Below, in pieces: positions 1 to 5,086 of a stretch of DNA of 11,232 bases. The stretch comes from Caulobacter sp. (GTDB lineage: Bacteria; Pseudomonadota; Alphaproteobacteria; Caulobacterales; Caulobacteraceae), in contig JACMOF010000001.1 of NCBI GenBank assembly GCA_014378155.1, positions 1-11,232 of the forward strand, written 5' to 3'. The translations under genes and the position numbers were made by a program. The notes below the pieces were generated by a model, which made no database searches, was not told the DNA's origin, and worked only from the letters and a program-made list of their open reading frames with translations. The number at the start of each line of letters is the position of its first letter. Within the stretch, counting starts at the first letter, position 1.

Positions 1-106
1 CCGTCACGCACTTTTTACATTGGCACTCGACGCCGGCGGTCTGAGTTTGATCGCCAGTCATCGCTATCGGTCGCTAACACGCGAAATGCCCCCACGCGAA
101 TCACGC

Positions 107-130
107 TGCGGGGGTCAGTGCGGGGGTCAG
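107..130. repeat. Tandem 12-bp direct repeat near tRNA-Ser
   Basis: The 12-mer TGCGGGGGTCAG occurs twice head to tail with no mismatch (107-118 and 119-130). It lies about 60 bases beyond the 3' end of tRNA-Ser. A further GGGGGC block on the opposite strand (87-93) allows a short imperfect stem with it. tRNA 3' ends are common integration targets and tyrosine recombinases bind short direct arm-type repeats, but no integrase is visible in the 184 bases available, so the role is unknown. Confidence 0.5.
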
Positions 131-151
131 TAAGGGGTGTTTGGGAAAATT

Positions 152-172
152 AAGTAATAAAATCAATTACTT
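152..172 (-). terminator. AT-rich hairpin downstream of tRNA-Ser
   Basis: AAGTAAT (152-158) and ATTACTT (166-172) form a perfect 7-bp stem with a 7-base loop. On the minus strand the stem is followed by AATTTT, a short U-rich run in the transcript. It starts 16 bases after the mature 3' end of tRNA-Ser, as expected for a weak intrinsic terminator or a processing hairpin of the tRNA precursor. Its AT content stands out against the GC-rich surroundings. Confidence 0.5.
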
Positions 173-187
173 GCTGGAGCGCGGCGG

Positions 188-274
188 CGGTGAGAGAGGG
201 ATTCGAACCCTCGTTAGGCTTTCACCTAAACACGCTTTCCAAGCGTGCGCCATCAACCACTCGGCCACCTCACC
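188..274 (-). tRNA. tRNA-Ser (anticodon GGA)
   Basis: The minus strand folds as a class II tRNA. The 5' acceptor strand GGTGAGG pairs with TCTCACC (one G-U pair), followed by discriminator G73, as is usual for serine tRNAs. The anticodon arm is CACGC-TTGGAAA-GCGTG, giving anticodon GGA, which reads UCC and UCU. The long variable arm has the stem TTAGG/CCTAA, and the T arm is GAGGG-TTCGAAT-CCCTC. The 3' CCA is not encoded (the following bases are CCG) and must be added after transcription. The long variable arm together with GGA makes the serine identity secure. Confidence 0.97.
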
Positions 275-326
275 ATGCGCACTTGATTCGAAGGCGGTTG
301 AAGGCCCCCGTCGCAGGAAGGGGCGC

Positions 327-354
327 AATATACTCAGGAAGGTTGCGGGGGCAA
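327..354 (-). promoter_or_regulatory. Candidate promoter of tRNA-Ser
   Basis: On the minus strand TTGCCC (349-354) and TATATT (327-332) are separated by 16 bases, close to a housekeeping-sigma promoter. The predicted start, near 320, would give a leader of about 45 bases before the tRNA. No other TATA-like hexamer is seen in this GC-rich gap. Prediction from motif and spacing only. Confidence 0.4.
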
Positions 355-422
355 GCGGCCATGCGAGGTGAAACGGAGCCACGGGCGACTTATAGTGCCT
401 GGCCCGCGTCAAAGGACCCGTG

Positions 423-770
423 ATGACTCCCAAAACCTTCGACGCCGCCGCCATGGCCCTGCCCGGCGCGACCATGACCGTCCAGTGGGGCGACAACCAC
501 GTCTACAAGGTTGGCGGCAAGATGTTCGCCGTGCTGGGCGGGGCGATAGGCGGCAAGGGGTTTTCGTTGAAGACCTCGGATGTGGCGTTCGAAGTGCTTG
601 GCGAGACTGGCCAGGCCGTTCCCGCCCCCTATCTGGCTCGGGCCAAATGGCTGTATTTCGAGGACCTGGCGGGCCAGGACAAGGCCGAGGTCAATGATTG
701 GCTGAAGACCGCCCACGGCCTGATCGCCGCCAAGCTTACCAAGAAGGTCCGGGCTGGGCTCGGATTCTAG
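423..770 (+). CDS. MmcQ/YjbR family protein
   Basis: A 115-residue soluble protein of the MmcQ/YjbR family (CyaY-like fold, sometimes annotated as DNA-binding; exact role unknown). Family features are visible: the early block with QWGDNHVYKVGGKMFA (about residues 21-36), the central PAPYLARAKWLYFED (67-81), and the C-terminal helix with W93, the TAHGLIAAKLTKK pattern and a basic end. The length matches the usual 110-120. ATG 423 is preferred over the GTG immediately before it (420) because AAGGA at 412-416 lies six bases upstream. There is no signal peptide or membrane segment. It is a lone plus-strand gene between the divergent tRNA-Ser and the convergent DUF599 gene. Its TAG stop is supplied by the start of a dispersed repeat. 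Confidence 0.9.
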   Translation: MTPKTFDAAAMALPGATMTVQWGDNHVYKVGGKMFAVLGGAIGGKGFSLKTSDVAFEVLGETGQAVPAPYLARAKWLYFEDLAGQDKAEVNDWLKTAHGLIAAKLTKKVRAGLGF

Positions 771-871
771 AGCTCACGACCTTACTGCGTCAGGCCGTGA
801 GCGCTAATCTCTTGTTTTGACGCATTTTTCTTCACGCGAACCGAAACCACTTCGCTCGAAAAATGCTCTAG
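766..871. repeat. Dispersed palindromic repeat, copy 1, at a convergent junction
   Basis: This segment aligns almost base for base with 9547-9655 (a three-base gap plus scattered substitutions). It has two stem-forming parts. GCTCACG pairs with CGTGAGC near the left end. GCATTTTTC, followed by a GCGAACC-type arm, opposes CCACTTCGCTCGAAAAATGC at the right end. The ends are inverted (CTAGAGC and GCTCTAG). The element spans the whole gap between the convergent MmcQ and DUF599 genes, and both of their TAG stop codons lie inside its ends. It probably acts as a bidirectional terminator or 3'-end mRNA structure, by inference from position. Confidence 0.85.
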
Positions 872-1647
872 GACAGACTCGCCTGGTCGTCGCGCGGCAG
901 GTGGGGTCCGGTCGTCACGGGCTGAGCCTCGAGGATCTCACGGATGCGGCGGACGGCGACCGAGGCCGGGCTACGGCGCTGGCGCCAGAGCAATAGCGCC
1001 ATGGCCCCGCCCGTCGCCGCCGCGAAGGCGATCGGACCCAGCAGCCAGGCGGCGGCCGCCAGGGCGAAATAGTAGCCGCGCACCCCGGCGTTGGACGACG
1101 ACAGGGCGGGGTTGAGCACCGCCCCGGTCGCCTCGGCATAGTCTTCCAGCACCTTGCGCGGGGCCCACATCGGCGTGGCGCCAATGGCGGCCAGGCAGTA
1201 GTTCATCTGGCGGATCGCCCAGATGAAGTCGAGCAGGCCACGCGCCAGGGCGATCAAGACCAGGCCCATCTTGATCTGGAACACCAGGGTCGAAGCCGGG
1301 GCCAGCACGGCCAGGCCCTCGATGCTCTTCAGCGCGCTGTCGCCGCCAAACAGCACCCCGGCCGCGGCGGCGATCAAGATCAGGTTGGACGAAGCAAAGA
1401 ACGAGGCCGAGTTGATGGCGTGGCCGAGCAGCTGGCCATCCAGTAGGGCGATCTCGCGCACCGCCATCTCGGCCATCCAGCGCCGGCGGATCACCGTCAT
1501 GTCGGTGTTGATGACGTTCTTGGCGTGGCCCAGGCGCTTGAGCAGCGGTTCGTAGAACAGCCAGCAGAACGCGAAGAAGCCCAGGACGACCAGATCGAAG
1601 GTCGGCAGGGGAAAGGCGTGCAGGGCGTGACGGATCGAAGCGTGCAT
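868..1647 (-). CDS. DUF599 family membrane protein
   Basis: A 259-residue integral membrane protein matching the DUF599 family, whose function is not established. Hydrophobic segments lie at about 16-36, 82-101, 112-148 and 192-222, giving about four or five membrane passes. Conserved-looking blocks are INTDMTVIRRRWM (46-58), just after the first helix, and FIWAIRQMNY (141-150) in the middle. The C-terminus is basic and hydrophilic. It lies 53 bases behind the KgtP-like transporter on the same strand and could be cotranscribed with it, but no functional link is known. No clear Shine-Dalgarno precedes the ATG; the start is chosen because it lies just before the first helix. The stop codon falls in the end of repeat copy 1. 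Confidence 0.88.
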   Translation of the reverse strand: MHASIRHALHAFPLPTFDLVVLGFFAFCWLFYEPLLKRLGHAKNVINTDMTVIRRRWMAEMAVREIALLDGQLLGHAINSASFFASSNLILIAAAAGVLFGGDSALKSIEGLAVLAPASTLVFQIKMGLVLIALARGLLDFIWAIRQMNYCLAAIGATPMWAPRKVLEDYAEATGAVLNPALSSSNAGVRGYYFALAAAAWLLGPIAFAAATGGAMALLLWRQRRSPASVAVRRIREILEAQPVTTGPHLPRDDQASLS

Positions 1648-1700
1648 GGGGTGAGCTTAGGTCGGGAACGAGAGTCGGTGAAAGGGGCGAGGGACCGCTA

Positions 1701-3161
1701 TCAGTCTTCGAGGATCAGGCTGTGCTTGCCGGTGTCGCGCAGCAACAGCGCCACCACCAACCCCACGGCCATGATCGCAGAAACATAGAGGTAGAAGCCG
1801 CTTTCCATGCCCTCGCGCTTGAACCACAAGGCGACATATTCGGCGGTGCCGCCGAACGCGGCGTTGCCCAGGGCGTATGGAAGTGCCACCCCCAGAGCCC
1901 GCACATGGGTGGGGAACAACTCGGCCTTCACCACGGCGCTGATCGAGGTGTAGCCCGATTGCACGACCAGGGCGGTCATGATCAGGGCGAAGGCGATCAG
2001 TGGGCTGGCGGCCTTGGCGGTCAGGGTGAACACCGGCCAGGCGATCAGCGCCCCGACCCCGAAGGCGAAGACCAGCATGGTCTTGCGGCCCAGGCGGTCC
2101 GACAGCCAGCCGAACAGCGGCTGCAGGAGCATGAACCCGAACAGGGTCGCCAAGTTGACCGCCCCGGCCGTGGCCTTGTCGAAGCCGGTGGTGTTGGTCA
2201 GGAACTTCAGCATGTAGGTGGTGTAGGCATAGAAGGCCAAGGAGCCCGCCGCGCTCAGCCCGATGATCGCCAGGGTTTGTTTGGGATGGCGCGAGACCAG
2301 CGGCGCGGCGAGCGCCACATAGGTCATGATCAGCAAGACCACCGAGACGCCTTGGGCCGCGCCCGCGAAGGACCAGGCGGTGAAGCCAACCACCATCGCC
2401 GCCACGGTCAGCAGCAGCAGGGTGGTCACCGAAGCCACCTGCCGGCTGCTGATCGGGTCGTGCTGGGCGACGTTCCGGTGGGAGACGCTCTCCTCGATGC
2501 CGGTCCGGATCCAGAAGACCACAACCGCAAGGGCGGCGCCGATGAAGAACGGCACGCGCCACCCCCAGGCCGCCAAGTCGGACTTGTCCAAGGTGTTCTG
2601 GAGGATCACCAGCACCAGGGCCGCGACGAGCTGACCCATGATCAGGGTCACATATTGGAAGCTGGACCAGAAGCCTCGTCGCTTCTTCCCCGCCATCTCG
2701 CTCATATAGGTGGCGCTGGCGCCGTATTCGCCGCCCACTGACAGACCTTGCAGCAGGCGGGCCAGCAGCAGGATCACCGGCGCGGCGTCGCCGATCGTGG
2801 CGTGGCCGGGGCACAGGGCGATGATCAGCGAGCCGGCGCACATCAGGCCGACAGCCAGGGTGAGCGCGGCCTTGCGGCCCTTGCGGTCGGCATAGAGCCC
2901 CATCAGCCAGGCGCCAACAGGACGCGCGCCGAAGCCCACGGCGAAGATGGCGGCCGTCTGCATCAGTTGGGCGGTCTGGTCGCCCTTGGGAAAGAAGATC
3001 TTGGCGAAGTAGATCGAGAACGCGGCGTAGGCGAACCAGTCATACCATTCGACGAGGTTGCCGGCCGAACCGCCGAGGATGGCGCGGACGCGGCGCCAGG
3101 CGGTCATGGGGACCCGATCAGGGGCGACGGGCGAGGTCGCCGGTATGGTGGTGTCGGTCAT
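1701..3161 (-). CDS. kgtP: MFS transporter of the metabolite:H+ symporter family, KgtP-like (alpha-ketoglutarate permease)
   Basis: A 486-residue major facilitator protein of the inner membrane. The sequence follows E. coli KgtP, the 2-oxoglutarate:H+ symporter, closely as recalled: GNLVEWYDWFAYA at 34-46, LLLARLLQGLSVGGEYG at 131-147, TYMSEM, FQYVTLIMGQL, and KAELFPTHVRALGV at 412-425. Both MFS loop signatures are present: GLYADRKGRK (88-97) and GWLSDRLGRK (351-360). Uptake of 2-oxoglutarate or a related dicarboxylate is the likely role, but substrate cannot be fixed from sequence. KgtP is about 430 residues. The excess lies mainly in the central loop, where about 50 mostly hydrophobic residues (240-290) could add two membrane helices. 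It is followed 53 bases later by the DUF599 gene. No strong Shine-Dalgarno is seen before the ATG. Confidence 0.9.
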   Translation of the reverse strand: MTDTTIPATSPVAPDRVPMTAWRRVRAILGGSAGNLVEWYDWFAYAAFSIYFAKIFFPKGDQTAQLMQTAAIFAVGFGARPVGAWLMGLYADRKGRKAALTLAVGLMCAGSLIIALCPGHATIGDAAPVILLLARLLQGLSVGGEYGASATYMSEMAGKKRRGFWSSFQYVTLIMGQLVAALVLVILQNTLDKSDLAAWGWRVPFFIGAALAVVVFWIRTGIEESVSHRNVAQHDPISSRQVASVTTLLLLTVAAMVVGFTAWSFAGAAQGVSVVLLIMTYVALAAPLVSRHPKQTLAIIGLSAAGSLAFYAYTTYMLKFLTNTTGFDKATAGAVNLATLFGFMLLQPLFGWLSDRLGRKTMLVFAFGVGALIAWPVFTLTAKAASPLIAFALIMTALVVQSGYTSISAVVKAELFPTHVRALGVALPYALGNAAFGGTAEYVALWFKREGMESGFYLYVSAIMAVGLVVALLLRDTGKHSLILED

Positions 3162-3229
3162 GTTGGCCCCGCGACTCTGGTTGTCGCGACCTTAGGCGAA
3201 CAATGGTCTTTGGGGGAGGGGGCAGCGAT

Positions 3230-3261
3230 CGGGGACGCACGCAGGCATGCGTGCGTCCCCG
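3230..3261 (-). terminator. 14-bp perfect hairpin between DUF3309 and kgtP
   Basis: CGGGGACGCACGCA (3230-3243) and TGCGTGCGTCCCCG (3248-3261) are exact reverse complements around the four-base loop GGCA. A second small stem, CCGTCC/GGACGG (3259-3264 with 3272-3277), overlaps its right arm and could compete with it. It lies 17 bases past the DUF3309 stop, as expected of a terminator, and about 70 bases before the kgtP start. No U-run follows on either strand, so it may instead be an mRNA 3'-end stabiliser or an attenuator-like structure. Confidence 0.55.
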
Positions 3262-3277
3262 TCCGTTCCGTGGACGG

Positions 3278-3433
3278 CTAGATCCGGCCCATCAGCACCA
3301 GGATGATCAGGATCACCAGAATCAGGCCCAGACCCCCGCTGGGGAAATAGCCCCACGAACGGCTGTGACCCCAGGTCGGCAGGGCCCCGACCAGGGCCAG
3401 GATCAGGATGATGATGAGGATCGTGCCGAGCAT
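3278..3433 (-). CDS. DUF3309 family small membrane protein
   Basis: A 51-residue peptide with the hallmark DUF3309 layout: MLGTILIII at the N-terminus, a hydrophobic stretch to LVGALPTW, a short polar hinge of HSRSWGYFPSGG (23-34), then a second hydrophobic run ending in GRI. The two hydrophobic segments (about 3-18 and 35-48) suggest a small inner-membrane hairpin. No function is established for the family. GGAG lies seven bases before the ATG on the minus strand. Codon choice strongly favours G/C third positions, supporting a real gene. It sits between the DUF2147 gene and a strong hairpin, and may have its own promoter (see 3485-3510). Confidence 0.93.
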   Translation of the reverse strand: MLGTILIIILILALVGALPTWGHSRSWGYFPSGGLGLILVILIILVLMGRI

Positions 3434-3450
3434 GTCCGTCTCCGTTGTAT

Positions 3451-3471
3451 CCGAGCGCTCTGCGCGCTCGG
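3451..3471 (-). other. Hairpin between DUF2147 and DUF3309
   Basis: CCGAGCGC (3451-3458) and GCGCTCGG (3464-3471) form a perfect 8-bp stem with the loop TCTGC. It is 56 bases beyond the DUF2147 stop and 17 bases before the DUF3309 start on the same strand. It could be a terminator of the former or a 5'-leader structure of the latter; no U-run follows. Confidence 0.45.
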
Positions 3472-3484
3472 GTTCGGGAGAGGA

Positions 3485-3510
3485 AATGCCGAGGGTGCGG
3501 TCAAGGTTCC
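3485..3510 (-). promoter_or_regulatory. Weak candidate EcfG/sigma-T promoter for DUF3309
   Basis: On the minus strand GGAAC (3506-3510) is followed after exactly 17 bases by CATT (3485-3488). The general-stress ECF sigma factors of alphaproteobacteria (EcfG; SigT in Caulobacter) recognise GGAAC, 16-17 bases, CGTT. The -35 is perfect and the -10 has one mismatch. The predicted start leaves a leader of about 45 bases holding the 3451-3471 hairpin. Tentative. Confidence 0.25.
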
Positions 3511-3526
3511 AGCGGGGCTGGCGAGG

Positions 3527-3967
3527 CTAGCCGGCCGCGATATCGATCCGCTTCCAGGTCTGCGACTTGCAGAACAGCCGGCCCACCAGGCAGCCCTTGG
3601 CCTTCATGGTGGTGGCGTCGGGGAAATCGGCGGTGCCCGTCAGCACCATGTTCAGGTCGGGAACGAACACCTTGCCGCGCCAGCTGCCATTCTTCTGCAG
3701 CTCGAAGTCGCGAAGCAGCTGCAGACCGATCAGGCTCGGTGTGCCGCCCTTGCGGGCGTCGGCCTGGGCGTCTGAATTGGCCCAGACCACCTTGCCGCAG
3801 GCCTGGCCACCGCCGCAGGGCTTGATCTCAAGATGGACCGTGTTCTTTGGATTGCGCCAGACGCCGTAGGTGAAGCTGTCGCCTGGGCCCTCCGCGAAAG
3901 CCGGGGCGCCGCACGCCAGGCCGACGACCGCAGCCAGGGCCGCAAGGGCTAACTTGATCGCGCGCAT
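3527..3967 (-). CDS. Secreted DUF2147 family protein
   Basis: A 146-residue exported protein. Residues 1-25 form a signal peptide: MRAIK, a hydrophobic core, then APAFA as a signal peptidase I site before EGPGD. The mature part follows the DUF2147 pattern, which adopts a lipocalin-like or beta-barrel fold in known relatives: GVWRNPKNTVHLEIKPCGGG (35-54), QACGKVVW, a GLQLLRDFE block (81-89), W96-RGKVFVPDLN, and a closing GCLVGRLFCKSQTWKR (125-140). Four cysteines (51, 57, 126, 133) could form disulfides in the periplasm. The ATG at 3967 is chosen over the in-frame GTG at 3982 because the latter is part of a GTGGAG ribosome-binding sequence, and starting at the ATG gives a clean signal peptide. 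Precise function unknown. Confidence 0.88.
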   Translation of the reverse strand: MRAIKLALAALAAVVGLACGAPAFAEGPGDSFTYGVWRNPKNTVHLEIKPCGGGQACGKVVWANSDAQADARKGGTPSLIGLQLLRDFELQKNGSWRGKVFVPDLNMVLTGTADFPDATTMKAKGCLVGRLFCKSQTWKRIDIAAG

Positions 3968-4044
3968 AGAAAACAACTCCACCCGTCGACCGGGTTTGTC
4001 GTACAGCCCGAGCCTTTGATCAAGTGAAGTGGTGTCGATCCCGC

Positions 4045-4428
4045 TCAGCCGCTAGGGCAATCCTCGGACTTGCGAAGGCCCATTGCCCATAGGGCGCCGA
4101 TCACCGCGCCCTTGACGCGGGGCAGCAGCAGCAGGGTCAGGCCGGCCAGCGGCAGCACGGTCAGCGGCACCACCAGCGCTGGCGACATTTTCCAGATGAA
4201 CGGAAAGAGCAGCAGCGGGGCGACGAACAGGTGGCCGATGATCAGGATCGTGAAATAGGCCGGGCCATCATCGGCCGGGTAACGCGCCAGGTCATGGCCG
4301 CAAACCTCGCAGTCCAGATCGACCTTCAGATAGCGCGTGTACAGCCGACCTTCGCCGCAGTTGGGGCAACGGTGACGGACACCGCGCTTCATGCCGGTCA
4401 GGACGCTGGGAGGAGACTTCTTATTCAT
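4045..4428 (-). CDS. DUF983 family zinc-ribbon membrane protein
   Basis: A 127-residue protein with the DUF983 organisation. An N-terminal zinc ribbon has CPNCGEGRLY (about 21-30) and CEVCGHDL (40-47), the four cysteines of a probable Zn site. Next is the DDGPAYFTI motif (53-61), then two hydrophobic helices (about 58-80 and 83-105). The C-terminus is short and polar. Proteins of this family are inner-membrane components of unknown role. The ATG at 4428 is chosen because it places the zinc ribbon at the usual distance from the N-terminus; the upstream in-frame extension to 4530 has no family resemblance. No good Shine-Dalgarno is visible at this ATG, so the start is uncertain. Confidence 0.87.
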   Translation of the reverse strand: MNKKSPPSVLTGMKRGVRHRCPNCGEGRLYTRYLKVDLDCEVCGHDLARYPADDGPAYFTILIIGHLFVAPLLLFPFIWKMSPALVVPLTVLPLAGLTLLLLPRVKGAVIGALWAMGLRKSEDCPSG

Positions 4429-4724
4429 GGGCGTGGATATGCTCCCGCAGCGGGCCTTGCGAAAGGGGGCGCGCGGTCGCATGCGCCATTTTGAATCAGG
4501 TTTCGTAGAGATGAGTATGCGTGTGCCCAAGCATTCACTCGCAAGATGAGCGAGTAAAGCCGCCAGACTTTCGCCACATTAACCACTGGCGCTTTGTGGG
4601 TTACGGGTAAGTAGCCGCCGATCTTGAAAAATCTGACAACAAGCGCGGCCTTGGGCAAACGCGACTTAACTACACCGGGGTTCGCGGAGTCCGGTTGCCG
4701 CACTCCGCGAAGCTTGGCCTGCGG
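4429..4724. other. 296-base intergenic region, no gene seen
   Basis: No convincing coding frame is present between the DUF983 start and the entericidin stop. It holds inverted repeats: ACTCGC/GCGAGT (4537-4542 with 4550-4555), a bulged TAACCAC/GTGGGTTA stem (4580-4603) and the strong hairpin at 4681-4711. A small RNA is possible but there is no positive evidence for one. The DUF983 promoter must lie here or further upstream; no clear consensus was found. Confidence 0.5.
4681..4711 (-). terminator. Strong hairpin downstream of the entericidin gene
   Basis: TTCGCGGAGT (4681-4690) and ACTCCGCGAA (4702-4711) form a perfect 10-bp stem. Inside the loop CGG-TTG-CCG adds three more pairs after a C-C mismatch, giving a 13-pair hairpin. 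It starts 13 bases after the entericidin stop on the minus strand. No U-run follows, so it is either a non-canonical terminator or a stabilising 3' structure. Confidence 0.6.
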
Positions 4725-4859
4725 CTATTTGGCGTCCTTGGCGGTGTCGCTGACGGCGTGGCCAGCGGCCGACACGTCCTTGCCGACGCCTTCGACGGTG
4801 TTGCAGGCCGAAACCATCAGGGCGGCGGCCGTGACGGCCAGGATCAGGATCTTGCGCAT
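4725..4859 (-). CDS. Entericidin A/B family lipoprotein
   Basis: A 44-residue lipoprotein precursor. MRKILILAVTAAALMVSAC is a lipoprotein signal peptide with lipobox V-S-A-C, lipid-modified at Cys19. The mature part begins CNTVEGVGKDVSAAGHAVSD, the signature of entericidin A/B family peptides, with the typical small, Lys/Asp/Ala-rich amphipathic tail. In enterobacteria entericidins form a stationary-phase, stress-linked lipoprotein antidote/toxin pair; here there is one gene and the role is inferred only from family. An expected Shine-Dalgarno is missing: the bases just before ATG are CCTCCTCCC, which resemble the 16S anti-Shine-Dalgarno instead. A candidate promoter lies at 4895-4923 and a strong hairpin follows the stop. 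Confidence 0.93.
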   Translation of the reverse strand: MRKILILAVTAAALMVSACNTVEGVGKDVSAAGHAVSDTAKDAK

Positions 4860-4894
4860 GGGAGGAGGTCCAGACTGGAGGGAAGTGCGGCCGA

Positions 4895-4923
4895 GATTAG
4901 CCACGCGAAGCGCTGCTGTTCAA
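4895..4923 (-). promoter_or_regulatory. Candidate housekeeping promoter of the entericidin gene
   Basis: On the minus strand TTGAAC (4918-4923) is followed after 16 bases by GCTAATC (4895-4901). Caulobacter housekeeping promoters resemble TTGACGS with a -10 of GCTANAWC, so the -35 and the GCTA core match and the rest is weaker. The predicted start near 4889 gives a 5' leader of about 30 bases before the ATG at 4859. Confidence 0.35.
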
Positions 4924-4945
4924 GCCTCCGCGCCGTCCCAGCGAG

Positions 4946-5060
4946 TTGTCATCCCGGACAAGCGCTCAGCGCGAAGATCCGGGACCGACGCGTGAACGCA
5001 GGTGCTTCCGGCGGTCCCGGATCTGACCCCGGCTTTCACCGGGGTTGTCCGGGATGACAA
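4946..5060. repeat. 115-base cloverleaf-forming palindromic element
   Basis: A perfect 16-bp outer stem joins TTGTCATCCCGGACAA (4946-4961) to its reverse complement (5045-5060). Inside are three separate hairpins: GCGC/GCGC with a three-base loop (4962-4972), the 12-bp GATCCGGGACCG with CGGTCCCGGATC (4976-4987 with 5012-5023), and CCCCGG/CCGGGG (5027-5032 with 5039-5044). The first and third arms abut the outer stem directly. The element lies between the acylase stop and the entericidin promoter. It resembles intergenic palindromic units with a GTCATCCCGG core found in many alphaproteobacteria; family membership is from memory. Confidence 0.85.
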
Positions 5061-5086
5061 ATCAAGGGGTTCGGTTCGACTAGATG

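Noticed and set aside
1722..2741. A 339-codon open frame on the plus strand, opposite the kgtP-like gene.
   Set aside because: It is antisense to a strongly conserved transporter, its composition is dominated by Gly, Gln, Arg and His, and it matches no family. Long antisense frames are expected in GC-rich DNA.
1657..2841. A 394-codon minus-strand frame overlapping the transporter in another phase.
   Set aside because: Arg/Gly/Pro-rich translation without domains; it is a frame shadow of the MFS gene.
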